A stretch of DNA of 64,000 nucleotides from Zygaena filipendulae (Eukaryota; Arthropoda; Insecta; Lepidoptera; Zygaenidae): positions 9,578,001 to 9,642,000 of the forward strand of contig OU015650.1 in the NCBI GenBank assembly GCA_907165275.2, read 5' to 3'. Each line of letters begins with the position of its first letter. Position 1 is the first letter of the stretch. A model generated the notes under the pieces. That model was not told the origin of the DNA. It saw only the letters and a program-made list of their open reading frames with translations, and made no database searches. Made by a program: the position numbers and the translations under genes. Below are positions 14,345 through 24,829 of the stretch, piece by piece.

Positions 14345-14415
14345 GTTCTACTATACATAGATGACATGGTATACCATATATACTTATAGACACACACACA
14401 GTCAACTATAGTCCA
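14345..14415. other. Filler DNA at the centre of the Pao palindrome
   Basis: These 71 bases belong to neither copy B nor copy C. They contain GTCAACTATAG and TATACTTATAG, both also readable on the reverse strand of the right-hand flank of the array (25464-25490), and an ACACACACA run. The piece may be patchwork filler copied from the flank during the rearrangement, or a remnant of the original target. Confidence 0.6.
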
Positions 14416-14518
14416 ATCGCAGCATTTGGAAACTGCGCGGACATAGCCCGTATTTAGCGATGAGGACGTTGCGTCAATTAGCCACGGATATGTCCGCGCA
14501 GTTTCCAAATGCTGCGAT
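14416..14518. repeat. 28-base snap-back inverted repeat at the array centre
   Basis: Bases 14416-14443 are the exact reverse complement of 14491-14518, with a 47-base loop. Both arms are reverse-transcriptase coding sequence. The left arm is minus-oriented and then switches directly into plus-oriented copy C at 14444, so strand direction flips inside the gene. Confidence 0.9.
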
Positions 14519-17087
14519 CGTAACAAGATCCAAGTTCTACATGGATGACCTTGTTCAGTCCTGTCCTGATGAGTTGTCAGCTGTACGCTTAGCTAATGAG
14601 CTCATAACCATGTTTAAGTCAGGTTGCATGGATTTGATTAAATGGACGAGCAATTCGCCTACTCTGTTAGAGAATCTTCCTAAGTCGCATCGTAGTTCGA
14701 TTAGTTTCGATGGGAGCGATCCTACTGCGCCCAGCTTAAAGGTATTGGGTCTCTCATGGAAGCCTGCTAACGATCATTTCCATTTTTCAACTATTGACGT
14801 TCAAGTAAAATGTACCAAACGAAACATACTTTCGGTTGTAGCTCGTTTATTCGATGTGCTGGGCTTAGTCGCACCAGTAATATTGTACGCCAAACTGTTA
14901 ATTAAAGAGTTGTGGCTTGCCAAGATAGGTTGGGATGATCCCCCTCCTGAGAGCATTATTCGTCGTTTTTCTATTCTCACGCAGGAATTTCCGCTGCTTT
15001 CTACGCTAAGAATTCCTCGTCATGTGGGTGTGACGAGCTCCGGTCAAGTAAATGTCGTAGGATTTTGTGATGCAAGCTTAAATGGCTATGGTTGCGTCAT
15101 TTATTTACATACCACTGATGCGTCAGGCAATATATCCGTTCGGTTGCTCTGCGCGAAATCAAAGGTTTCTCCTACGAAGGTTAGCACCTTAGCACGCTTA
15201 GAATTGTGCGCTGCAGTCTTGGTGTCTAAATTAATTAAACTTGTACTTGACACGTACCAGAATCGTGTTAAGATAGCTGATGTGTATGCCTTTTCGGATT
15301 CCACTATAGCTCTTTCCTGGATTAACTCTTCTCCACATCGTTGGTCGATTTTTGTTGCGAATCGAGTCGCGCAGTGTCAGGAGAATCTCTCTCCCCACAA
15401 TTTCTATCATGTGGCTGGCACCGAAAATCCTAGTGATTGTGTTTCACGTGGGATGTTGCCATCGCAGTTGGTTTCCCACAATCTGTGGTGGAATGGTCCT
15501 CAGTGGCTCCAGAACCTTCCTTGTGAGTGGCCGATTCGTAGAGTCGCACCTTCTGAGGATGAGGAATTACCAGAACATAAAGTCAATGTCATGACCACAA
15601 CGGTGAAAGTTAAATCGTCTGTCTTATACGATCTCTCGTTGCGTATATCAGCGTGGAATAGATTGTTGAGAATTACGGTATACGTTCTGCGTTTCATAAA
15701 GAAAGTTAGAGTTCCTTCTCATCCCATAGAAAATTTGTCGATGGCCGAGAAGTATATCATTCAAATGGTCCAGCGAAATCATTTTGCTGATGATATCAAG
15801 TTAATAAATAAGAAAAAACGTCCATCAGGGAAGTTAAGTAAATTGTCGGTTTTCATTGATAATGAGGGAACCTTACGTATTGGAGGTCGTCTTTCTCGTT
15901 CTGACCTGCCTTTTGAGGTTAAGCATCCAGTACTTCTTCCTAAACATGATCATGTTGTGAACTTGATTGTGCGACATTTTCACGAGTTATACTGTCATGC
16001 AGGCCCTGATCTTCTGATGTCCCTTGTACGACAACGGTACTGGATTCTAGATGCTAGGACTGTCATTCGAGCTAGGGTTCGTGAATGTAATGCGTGTTTT
16101 CGCGTCAGTCCCTCGCATCCGACTCCTAAGATGGCGGATCTGCCTTCTTATCGTATAACCGAAGCCAAGGCATTCGTACACACGGGCGTCGATTATGCGG
16201 GTCCCCTGCGTATACTTCTTTCTCGCCGTCGTGGGCAACATGCTCAAAAGGCATATATCTGTTTATTCGTGTGTCTTGTCACGAAGGCTGTTCATATTGA
16301 ACTTGTTACGGAACTCTCCAGCGACTGTTTCATAGCAGCGTTTAAGCGTTTCATTTCCCGTCGTGGCCCAGTGTCGTCGATCTATTCTGACAATGGCACA
16401 AATTTCATTGGTGCACGTGCGCAATTAGACGAAATGTATAATTTACTACTCAATTCTCAGCATAACGCTAATTTAAAGCGAGAGCTTGAGAAACACCGTA
16501 TCCATTGGAAGTTCATTCCCCCTAGAGCTCCTCATTTCGGTGGGTTGTGGGAATCGAATATTAAAAGTTTGAAAACCCATCTTTATAGAGTGATAGGTGA
16601 CCATTTGTTAACTTATGAGGAATTGCAGACGGTATTGGTGCAAATCGAATGCGTCATGAATTCGAGACCTCTGAGTGTCCTTAGTTCTGATCCCTATCCA
16701 GAAGTTCTAACGCCTGCCCATTTTTTAATGTCCACTCCTCTTAAATACTTACCGGCTTCCGATTTGTCGGATTCGCGTATGAATTTAGTAAAACGCAAAC
16801 AATTGCTGGATAATATGGTAGCTTCCTATTGGAAAAAATGGAGTAGGGAGTATTTGCACACGTTGCAGGTGAAACAAAAATGGCATACTGACCATGGTCA
16901 TCCCATCCAGGTGGGCACTGTCGTGTTGATCGGACAAGATGATGCTCCACCATTGTCATGGCCTCTAGGGGTCGTTACCGAACTATTTCCTGGTGCCGAC
17001 GGGATAGTTCGGGTTGCTACAGTCAAGGCTGGGCACAGCTCTTTCAAGCGTCCCATTGTTCGGCTGTATCCGTTGCCGAATCAATAA
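14444..17087 (+). pseudogene. Pao Pol fragment, copy C (RT palm to DUF5641)
   Basis: The frame is open from the junction; the first ATG is at 14460 but this is an internal Met of RT, not a real start. It retains the YMDD catalytic loop, RNase H-like GFCDASLNGYG and FSDSTIALSW, the integrase HHCC zinc region, the D-D-E core (GVDYAGP, SDNGTNF, GGLWESN) and the DUF5641 tail. It carries the sense codon CGA where A and B have TGA. No start, protease or Gag is present, so it is a dead 5'-truncated copy. Confidence 0.9.
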
Positions 17088-17320
17088 GCCTTTAATGAAC
17101 ATAATTTTAGTTCGTAAGATAGATTGTAGTTAATATTAATTGTATCTTAATTCATAGGTTAGTGTATAACCATAGAATGTTAGTCCAACTTAAAGGAAAT
17201 ACATATGTACTTTGCTTAGTATTTAGCCGATAAGGTAGTAGCTTCACTTGAGCACTCAGCTTGTTTTGACATTGGAGCATTTTGCTTGGGTTGAAAGCCT
17301 CACGACCTTTCAAGGGGGGG

Positions 17321-17954
17321 TGCATGGTGAAGCGCCAACGTATGCGCGGTAAAATTAGGTAACTTTATAATTAAACAACAAGAAAACCTTGTATACGTGC
17401 ATGGCTCACTCAATTTACCTTTCGTCCAGAGATGGCGTAATTGTCAACTTGTCAACTGTTTTATCGATGGTTCAATACCGTTCGATTAAAAGAGCTTCGA
17501 ATTCGCGCTCTCGCTGATGATGGCGGTATAGTGTGCTCTGTGTAATTTGACGGAGTCGAAATTTTCAAAACCTTGTAATTCCCCACGTGAGAGTGAAAAT
17601 AAACCCGATAAATAATCTTTAGAAGGTCCTCCATCTTTGTGGACTATCGCCAGAGGAAAATCTCGTGTATTTCTCCGGATTCATCTAGATAAAGATTGGC
17701 CGGCCGGCCCACCAGCTCACCGTCTTCGACACCTCTTCAAGTCATCCTCGGATGCAAAGGAATCCAAGCCAAGAGTTCACGCTTTGACGAACAGGTGAGT
17801 GGGCCTGTTTTATAAATTGCACAGACGGCATTTACTTGTGTTTTCTTGTTTTACTTTATTACGTGGTCGCCATTATTATAGGCGTAATAAATTACATAAA
17901 ATATTTTCAGTACGCAAGTACACCCAGTGGTGTGGCTATTTACACGCTACACCA
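17321..17954 (+). repeat. Pao LTR3, shared by copies C and D
   Basis: It is 634 bases long with TG...CA ends, serving as 3' LTR of C and 5' LTR of D. It differs from LTR4 and from LTR1/2 at four transitions packed into ~45 bases around 17532-17571. Within it are an AATAAA-type signal, a CAG|GTGAGT splice-donor-like site and TATAAA at 17811-17816. Confidence 0.92.
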
Positions 17955-17960
17955 TATTTT

Positions 17961-17978
17961 TGGTCCTAATCGAGCTCG
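17961..17978 (+). other. Candidate primer-binding site of copy D
   Basis: The stretch TGGTCCTAATCGAGCTCG begins six bases after the LTR end. Its complement ends in CCA like a tRNA 3' terminus. I could not assign the tRNA species. The same site is found beside LTR2 on the minus strand. Confidence 0.6.
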
Positions 17979-19169
17979 GATTGTCCAGTTTTTTTGAATA
18001 CATAACATTAGTATTCGAACAAATTATTGGTTCGATCCATTTCAATTTGTTCCAGTCAAAACAATTTTGAGTGCATAACTTTAGTGTTCAAATATATAAA
18101 ATTGTTTCAAGTACATAATTATTAGTACGGCGGTACAAATTTACCTAAAGTAGGTGCTACATAACGTTAGTAAGTAGGTACATACCTACATAATTAATTT
18201 GCTACCTAGCTAAGAATTTTAAGTATTGAAACGTATAGGTTTCGACTTAGGTATTTGAACTATAGGCAAGCACATAATTCTTAGTGCACATTTATTTGCC
18301 GTTCAAGTACAAACTTCGTAACGTAATACATAGGGTTGATACATAAACGCGAGTAAGTAGGTACATAATTTTAGTACATTTGACTACTCGGTGCAAATTC
18401 TTAGCAAGGTAGATAGTAAGTACATTAACATTCTAGAAATTAAGTGCGTATTGAGGAAGCATACATGGGTATTTACATAGGTGTTTAGTATCTTTCTACT
18501 TCGTACGATCTTTTTCTGGTGTTTCACTAGGCAAGTACGTATCTTTGGTGCCTTGTATGATTTCGCGTTCAATATCAATTCATTTCTACCTACGAATGCA
18601 TTGGTAGGTATAGTCACCGGCCAGCGAACTTTGTTCTTACTATTGCCGTGTTATATTTTTTGTATAGAATTTACAACTTACGAATAGGTAAGCATAATTA
18701 ATTACAAACCAATCTCAACGCCGAAACAGTGCAGGTTGGGTATAGCCGATAGCGGTTATATACAATTCTAGAAGACGTTCTAGGTGTATAGTTTGTTGTT
18801 GTACTTAATAAATAAACCGTTGTAGGTATTTTGTGAATCCTTGTCAGAATTTTTTTGGAATTAATCGAACGTGAATCTTACCTGGATTATTCCTAGTGTT
18901 CATGAGAAGTGTTTATTAATTAAAATTACACCGTAAATTTCAAATGAACGTTTTTGTTGTTGCGATAGTATTTACGCACCAGTATTCATGCTGAATTATT
19001 AATTAATTAAATTTAATTGACTTGCATTTTTTAATTAAACTTATTAAAAATTCTTCGATTCTTACTCACCGTACCTAGATTGTCGGTTGATTCAAGTTGA
19101 GTCAATTGAATTAAAGTTAATTAAATTCAATTAAAATTTATTAAAGTTCGGAATCGGTTATTGTTAACG

Positions 19170-22100
19170 ATGGCGTCGAGTAAAAAGACATCGGACTTAG
19201 AATCTAGATTAAAAATGCTGATTTGTAAAAAGGAGGCTCTTTTTGCTAGACTGAATAATGCCTATGAGTTATCTACAAAAATTTCTATTTTTGAGGCGAA
19301 GTCGAACGAACATTTTTTGGCGGAGTCGGAAATTCTCGATGAATATCGCGAAAGGTTTGAACGTATAGTCGATGAGATTAACGAAATTAATTTATTGCTC
19401 AAGACTGAGGCAAACCCGAGTTACAATGACTTGATTAGTTTCGACGATTTATATGTCAGAGTGAAACGAGTCATGAATAAAATCGTTAAAAAATCCGACA
19501 GTGACTGTGCCACAGGATGTTCAAATTCGAATACTTCTAAGATCATAAAGTTACCGCCGATAGTGTTGCCTGGATTTGACGGTCGAGCCGAAAACTGGCC
19601 TGTATTTTATGAATCGTTTCGGGCCAACGTTCACGACAATGCTCATTTGTCCGACTCGCAGCGTGTGCAATATTTAGTTGGAAAACTCACACATAAAGCG
19701 CAGCAGGTTTTAGCGGGCGTCGTACCTACCGGTGATACGTACTCAGTTATTTGGAATAGTCTAGTTAAAAAATATCAAGACAAACGCGCGTTAGGTACGC
19801 ACTATTTGAATAATATTCTTGATTTAAAGAACTGTCAACATACCTCTAGTAGTCTCGATTCCTTTATTGAAAAATACTCAGCGTCTATATCGGCATTAAA
19901 ACAATTAGATATACCGGATTTAACCGACTTTATTTTGATGCATTGTGCGCTTAGAAAGATCGACGCTCAAACTATGCAGGCGTTCGAACTCTCCGTCACG
20001 AATAAGGATATTCCGTCTTATAACGATTTAATATCCTTTGTGCAAAATCAAGTAAAAATATTAGATAGATCGCATATGAGTAATTCGAGTTCTTTGTCGA
20101 ATTCGCGCGGGAAACCCAGTGGGAATAAAAGTCCCTCGTCGGCCGTTCGTGCGCATACGTTTGTCGTGAGTGAATCACGCGATTCTCACTCTTGTAGTCT
20201 CTGCCATAAGACCGATCATTCGGAGCTCAGCGAATGTTCTCAGTTTAAGAGTATGAAGTCGCCGAAGTTAAGATTTAATTTTCTTAAATCAAAGCAAGGT
20301 TGTGTAAAGTGTTTAAGTGTTTCACACACGGTTTCCGATTGTTCGGCCCCCGCCAACTGCGAGATATGCAATAAGAGGCATCACACAATCTTACATTTTG
20401 GAAAACCGTTCAATGGCAATAAGAAGTTCGCTTTAAAATCTACTCACTCACACATACAAACTTCACGAACGTCGAATGCGCGTGCATGTTCCACGCACGG
20501 GTCGACTGGTGCTAGTGACACGAACGCGTCCACAGCATGCGCCGCATGCGCGCTTGTGTCGCACACTCCTGCGGCGAATCTCACTCATGCGATCTGTTTA
20601 AATGATAAGAGTACTGTCCGCGACTCATGTAATAATTCCGCGACGGCTTCAAATGTGCCACAGAGTAGTGAAATTGATAGAGCGGGCACTTTTCTATCGC
20701 ATGAACCCTTTCACTCCTTGAGCGCGAGTTGGAGTTCGCAGGCTAACGCGATTCTTTTGGCTACTGCCCAGGTCTATGCGAGAGCTATCAATAGCAGTAG
20801 TAAAATGTTAGTACGGTGCTTAATTGATAATGGCTCACAAAACCATTTAATAACGTGGGATTGTTGTAAAAAATTGAACTTACACGTTGCCCTTCTGAAT
20901 AATTCTGTAATCAGGGGTGTTGGTTTATCTTCGCGACCAATTCACGGCTATGTAGATTTCGAAATTGAGTCTCGCGTCAACCCTCATAATAAATATAAAT
21001 TACACGCGTTAGTCGTTGACTGTATTACAGATCAATTGCCCTCGCACTTCATTGATAAGTGTGACATGGCTTACTTAAATAATATTTCCATGGCCGATTT
21101 GACATGGAACGTTCCCGGTAATGTGGATATTGTACTCGGTGCACAATTGTTTCCCCATATTTATTTAGGTGAAAAAGTAGACTCCGGTACTCAAGCGCCA
21201 CCTGCCGTGTTAACTTCCTTCGGGTACGTGCTGATGGGAGATTGCCCTAAAGGTGCTCCTGCTGTCCCACATGACTCATCATTTTCTGCAATCGCACTGA
21301 ATGATTTAAATTCGTCGTTGCAAAGGTTTTGGGAGATCGAGGAGATTCCATCAAGGGGTTTTTTGAGCCCAGAGGAGACGGAATGTGAGAATGCATTTGT
21401 TACCTCCGTGTCACGGGACGATGAAGGTCGTTATTCTGTCGCCTTACCTTTTTGTTCTGCTCCAGGCAACTTAGGCAATTCTAGAAGTACTGCTCTTCGC
21501 CGGTTCTTGCTATTGGAAAGAAAGTTCAAAAAGGCTCCTGGGCTTCGGGAGAATTATAATACTGTTATTAATGAGTATATTACAAAAGGATATCTTTCTG
21601 AAGTTGCTGATCAGGACATTAGGGATGTCGGATATTACATTCCCCATCATGCAGTGGTTCGTGCGGACAAGCCCAAACCCCGAATTGTGCTAGATGCTAG
21701 TGCGAAGACTCATACTGGTTTGTCGCTTAACGACGTTCTTCATTCTGGGCCCAATTTACAGGCTGATCTATTCCTCTTATTATTAGAATTCCGACTGTTT
21801 CCTGTCGCGATGACGGCAGACGTGCAGCAGATGTATTTGCAAGTTGGGGTTTCTCCCGATGATCGCAAATTTCTGAGAATTTTATTTCGCTTTAATGAAA
21901 ATGAGGATATTCGTACATTTCAATTTGATCGAGTTCCCTTCGGTTTGAAATGTAGCCCGTATTTAGCGATGAGGACGTTGCGTCAATTAGCCACGGATAT
22001 GTCCGCGCAGTTTCCAAATGCTGCGATCGTAACAAGATCCAAGTTCTACATGGATGACCTTGTTCAGTCCTGTCCTGATGAGTTGTCAGCTGTACGCTTA

Positions 22101-24596
22101 GCTAATGAGCTCATAACCATGTTTAAGTCAGGTTGCATGGATTTGATTAAATGGACGAGCAATTCGCCTACTCTGTTAGAGAATCTTCCTAAGTCGCATC
22201 GTAGTTCGATTAGTTTCGATGGGAGCGATCCTACTGCGCCCAGCTTAAAGGTATTGGGTCTCTCATGGAAGCCTGCTAACGATCATTTCCATTTTTCAAC
22301 TATTGACGTTCAAGTAAAATGTACCAAACGAAACATACTTTCGGTTGTAGCTCGTTTATTCGATGTGCTGGGCTTAGTCGCACCAGTAATATTGTACGCC
22401 AAACTGTTAATTAAAGAGTTGTGGCTTGCCAAGATAGGTTGGGATGATCCCCCTCCTGAGAGCATTATTCGTCGTTTTTCTATTCTCACGCAGGAATTTC
22501 CGCTGCTTTCTACGCTAAGAATTCCTCGTCATGTGGGTGTGACGAGCTCCGGTCAAGTAAATGTCGTAGGATTTTGTGATGCAAGCTTAAATGGCTATGG
22601 TTGCGTCATTTATTTACATACCACTGATGCGTCAGGCAATATATCCGTTCGGTTGCTCTGCGCGAAATCAAAGGTTTCTCCTACGAAGGTTAGCACCTTA
22701 GCACGCTTAGAATTGTGCGCTGCAGTCTTGGTGTCTAAATTAATTAAACTTGTACTTGACACGTACCAGAATCGTGTTAAGATAGCTGATGTGTATGCCT
22801 TTTCGGATTCCACTATAGCTCTTTCCTGGATTAACTCTTCTCCACATCGTTGGTCGATTTTTGTTGCGAATCGAGTCGCGCAGTGTCAGGAGAATCTCTC
22901 TCCCCACAATTTCTATCATGTGGCTGGCACCGAAAATCCTAGTGATTGTGTTTCACGTGGGATGTTGCCATCGCAGTTGGTTTCCCACAATCTGTGGTGG
23001 AATGGTCCTCAGTGGCTCCAGAACCTTCCTTGTGAGTGGCCGATTCGTAGAGTCGCACCTTCTGAGGATGAGGAATTACCAGAACATAAAGTCAATGTCA
23101 TGACCACAACGGTGAAAGTTAAATCGTCTGTCTTATACGATCTCTCGTGGCGTATATCAGCGTGGAATAGATTGTTGAGAATTACGGTATACGTTCTGCG
23201 TTTCATAAAGAAAGTTAGAGTTCCTTCTCATCCCATAGAAAATTTGTCGATGGCCGAGAAGTATATCATTCAAATGGTCCAGCGAAATCATTTTGCTGAT
23301 GATATCAAGTTAATAAATAAGAAAAAACGTCCATCAGGGAAGTTAAGTAAATTGTCGGTTTTCATTGATAATGAGGGAACCTTACGTATTGGAGGTCGTC
23401 TTTCTCGTTCTGACCTGCCTTTTGAGGTTAAGCATCCAGTACTTCTTCCTAAACATGATCATGTTGTGAACTTGATTGTGCGACATTTTCACGAGTTATA
23501 CTGTCATGCAGGCCCTGATCTTCTGATGTCCCTTGTACGACAACGGTACTGGATTCTAGATGCTAGGACTGTCATTCGAGCTAGGGTTCGTGAATGTAAT
23601 GCGTGTTTTCGCGTCAGTCCCTCGCATCCGACTCCTAAGATGGCGGATCTGCCTTCTTATCGTATAACCGAAGCCAAGGCATTCGTACACACGGGCGTCG
23701 ATTATGCGGGTCCCCTGCGTATACTTCTTTCTCGCCGTCGTGGGCAACATGCTCAAAAGGCATATATCTGTTTATTCGTGTGTCTTGTCACGAAGGCTGT
23801 TCATATTGAACTTGTTACGGAACTCTCCAGCGACTGTTTCATAGCAGCGTTTAAGCGTTTCATTTCCCGTCGTGGCCCAGTGTCGTCGATCTATTCTGAC
23901 AATGGCACAAATTTCATTGGTGCACGTGCGCAATTAGACGAAATGTATAATTTACTACTCAATTCTCAGCATAACGCTAATTTAAAGCGAGAGCTTGAGA
24001 AACACCGTATCCATTGGAAGTTCATTCCCCCTAGAGCTCCTCATTTCGGTGGGTTGTGGGAATCGAATATTAAAAGTTTGAAAACCCATCTTTATAGAGT
24101 GATAGGTGACCATTTGTTAACTTATGAGGAATTGCAGACGGTATTGGTGCAAATCGAATGCGTCATGAATTCGAGACCTCTGAGTGTCCTTAGTTCTGAT
24201 CCCTATCCAGAAGTTCTAACGCCTGCCCATTTTTTAATGTCCACTCCTCTTAAATACTTACCGGCTTCCGATTTGTCGGATTCGCGTATGAATTTAGTAA
24301 AACGCAAACAATTGCTGGATAATATGGTAGCTTCCTATTGGAAAAAATGGAGTAGGGAGTATTTGCACACGTTGCAGGTGAAACAAAAATGGCATACTGA
24401 CCATGGTCATCCCATCCAGGTGGGCACTGTCGTGTTGATCGGACAAGATGATGCTCCACCATTGTCATGGCCTCTAGGGGTCGTTACCGAACTATTTCCT
24501 GGTGCCGACGGGATAGTTCGGGTTGCTACAGTCAAGGCTGGGCACAGCTCTTTCAAGCGTCCCATTGTTCGGCTGTATCCGTTGCCGAATCAATAA
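19170..24596 (+). CDS. BEL/Pao Gag-Pol polyprotein, intact (copy D)
   Basis: One open frame of 1808 residues with no interruption. Order seen: coiled-coil-like acidic N-terminus; DUF1759 Gag-like region (~130-290, LPGFDGRAENWPVF); zinc knuckles (~341 CSLCHKTDH; ~377 CVKCLSVSHTVSDC; ~397 CEICNKRHH); aspartic protease (~549, CLIDNGSQ, catalytic D in DNG); RT with palm motif DVQQMYLQV (~882) and YMDD (~959); RNase H-like GFCDASLNGYG (~1132) and FSDSTIALSW (~1210); integrase HHCC (~1438-1477) and DDE core (D ~1511, D ~1576, E ~1631); DUF5641 (~1750-1800). Gag and Pol are fused without frameshift, usual for BEL/Pao. I choose ATG at 19170 (MASSKKTS) rather than the upstream TTG. One private change, Leu to Trp at 23149-23151, separates it from copies A, B and C. 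The product would replicate the element through cytoplasmic particles and nuclear integration. Confidence 0.93.
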   Translation: MASSKKTSDLESRLKMLICKKEALFARLNNAYELSTKISIFEAKSNEHFLAESEILDEYRERFERIVDEINEINLLLKTEANPSYNDLISFDDLYVRVKRVMNKIVKKSDSDCATGCSNSNTSKIIKLPPIVLPGFDGRAENWPVFYESFRANVHDNAHLSDSQRVQYLVGKLTHKAQQVLAGVVPTGDTYSVIWNSLVKKYQDKRALGTHYLNNILDLKNCQHTSSSLDSFIEKYSASISALKQLDIPDLTDFILMHCALRKIDAQTMQAFELSVTNKDIPSYNDLISFVQNQVKILDRSHMSNSSSLSNSRGKPSGNKSPSSAVRAHTFVVSESRDSHSCSLCHKTDHSELSECSQFKSMKSPKLRFNFLKSKQGCVKCLSVSHTVSDCSAPANCEICNKRHHTILHFGKPFNGNKKFALKSTHSHIQTSRTSNARACSTHGSTGASDTNASTACAACALVSHTPAANLTHAICLNDKSTVRDSCNNSATASNVPQSSEIDRAGTFLSHEPFHSLSASWSSQANAILLATAQVYARAINSSSKMLVRCLIDNGSQNHLITWDCCKKLNLHVALLNNSVIRGVGLSSRPIHGYVDFEIESRVNPHNKYKLHALVVDCITDQLPSHFIDKCDMAYLNNISMADLTWNVPGNVDIVLGAQLFPHIYLGEKVDSGTQAPPAVLTSFGYVLMGDCPKGAPAVPHDSSFSAIALNDLNSSLQRFWEIEEIPSRGFLSPEETECENAFVTSVSRDDEGRYSVALPFCSAPGNLGNSRSTALRRFLLLERKFKKAPGLRENYNTVINEYITKGYLSEVADQDIRDVGYYIPHHAVVRADKPKPRIVLDASAKTHTGLSLNDVLHSGPNLQADLFLLLLEFRLFPVAMTADVQQMYLQVGVSPDDRKFLRILFRFNENEDIRTFQFDRVPFGLKCSPYLAMRTLRQLATDMSAQFPNAAIVTRSKFYMDDLVQSCPDELSAVRLANELITMFKSGCMDLIKWTSNSPTLLENLPKSHRSSISFDGSDPTAPSLKVLGLSWKPANDHFHFSTIDVQVKCTKRNILSVVARLFDVLGLVAPVILYAKLLIKELWLAKIGWDDPPPESIIRRFSILTQEFPLLSTLRIPRHVGVTSSGQVNVVGFCDASLNGYGCVIYLHTTDASGNISVRLLCAKSKVSPTKVSTLARLELCAAVLVSKLIKLVLDTYQNRVKIADVYAFSDSTIALSWINSSPHRWSIFVANRVAQCQENLSPHNFYHVAGTENPSDCVSRGMLPSQLVSHNLWWNGPQWLQNLPCEWPIRRVAPSEDEELPEHKVNVMTTTVKVKSSVLYDLSWRISAWNRLLRITVYVLRFIKKVRVPSHPIENLSMAEKYIIQMVQRNHFADDIKLINKKKRPSGKLSKLSVFIDNEGTLRIGGRLSRSDLPFEVKHPVLLPKHDHVVNLIVRHFHELYCHAGPDLLMSLVRQRYWILDARTVIRARVRECNACFRVSPSHPTPKMADLPSYRITEAKAFVHTGVDYAGPLRILLSRRRGQHAQKAYICLFVCLVTKAVHIELVTELSSDCFIAAFKRFISRRGPVSSIYSDNGTNFIGARAQLDEMYNLLLNSQHNANLKRELEKHRIHWKFIPPRAPHFGGLWESNIKSLKTHLYRVIGDHLLTYEELQTVLVQIECVMNSRPLSVLSSDPYPEVLTPAHFLMSTPLKYLPASDLSDSRMNLVKRKQLLDNMVASYWKKWSREYLHTLQVKQKWHTDHGHPIQVGTVVLIGQDDAPPLSWPLGVVTELFPGADGIVRVATVKAGHSSFKRPIVRLYPLPNQ

Positions 24597-24820
24597 GCCT
24601 TTAATGAACATAATTTTAGTTCGTAAGATAGATTGTAGTTAATATTAATTGTATCTTAATTCATAGGTTAGTGTATAACCATAGAATGTTAGTCCAACTT
24701 AAAGGAAATACATATGTACTTTGCTTAGTATTTAGCCGATAAGGTAGTAGCTTCACTTGAGCACTCAGCTTGTTTTGACATTGGAGCATTTTGCTTGGGT
24801 TGAAAGCCTCACGACCTTTC

Positions 24821-24829
24821 AAGGGGGGG
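24821..24829 (+). other. Polypurine tract of copy D
   Basis: AAGGGGGGG lies directly before the TGCATGG start of LTR4, the expected position for plus-strand priming. The identical tract precedes LTR3 at 17312-17320. Confidence 0.8.

Larger units (their letters stand above)
14444..17954 (+). mobile_element. BEL/Pao copy C, 5'-truncated at mid RT
   Basis: Plus-strand copy matching copy D from 21954 onward and keeping the 3' part of pol, the 233-base untranslated tail, the polypurine tract (17312-17320) and LTR3. Its 5' LTR, Gag, protease and the first half of RT are gone. LTR3 is shared with copy D downstream. Confidence 0.92.
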
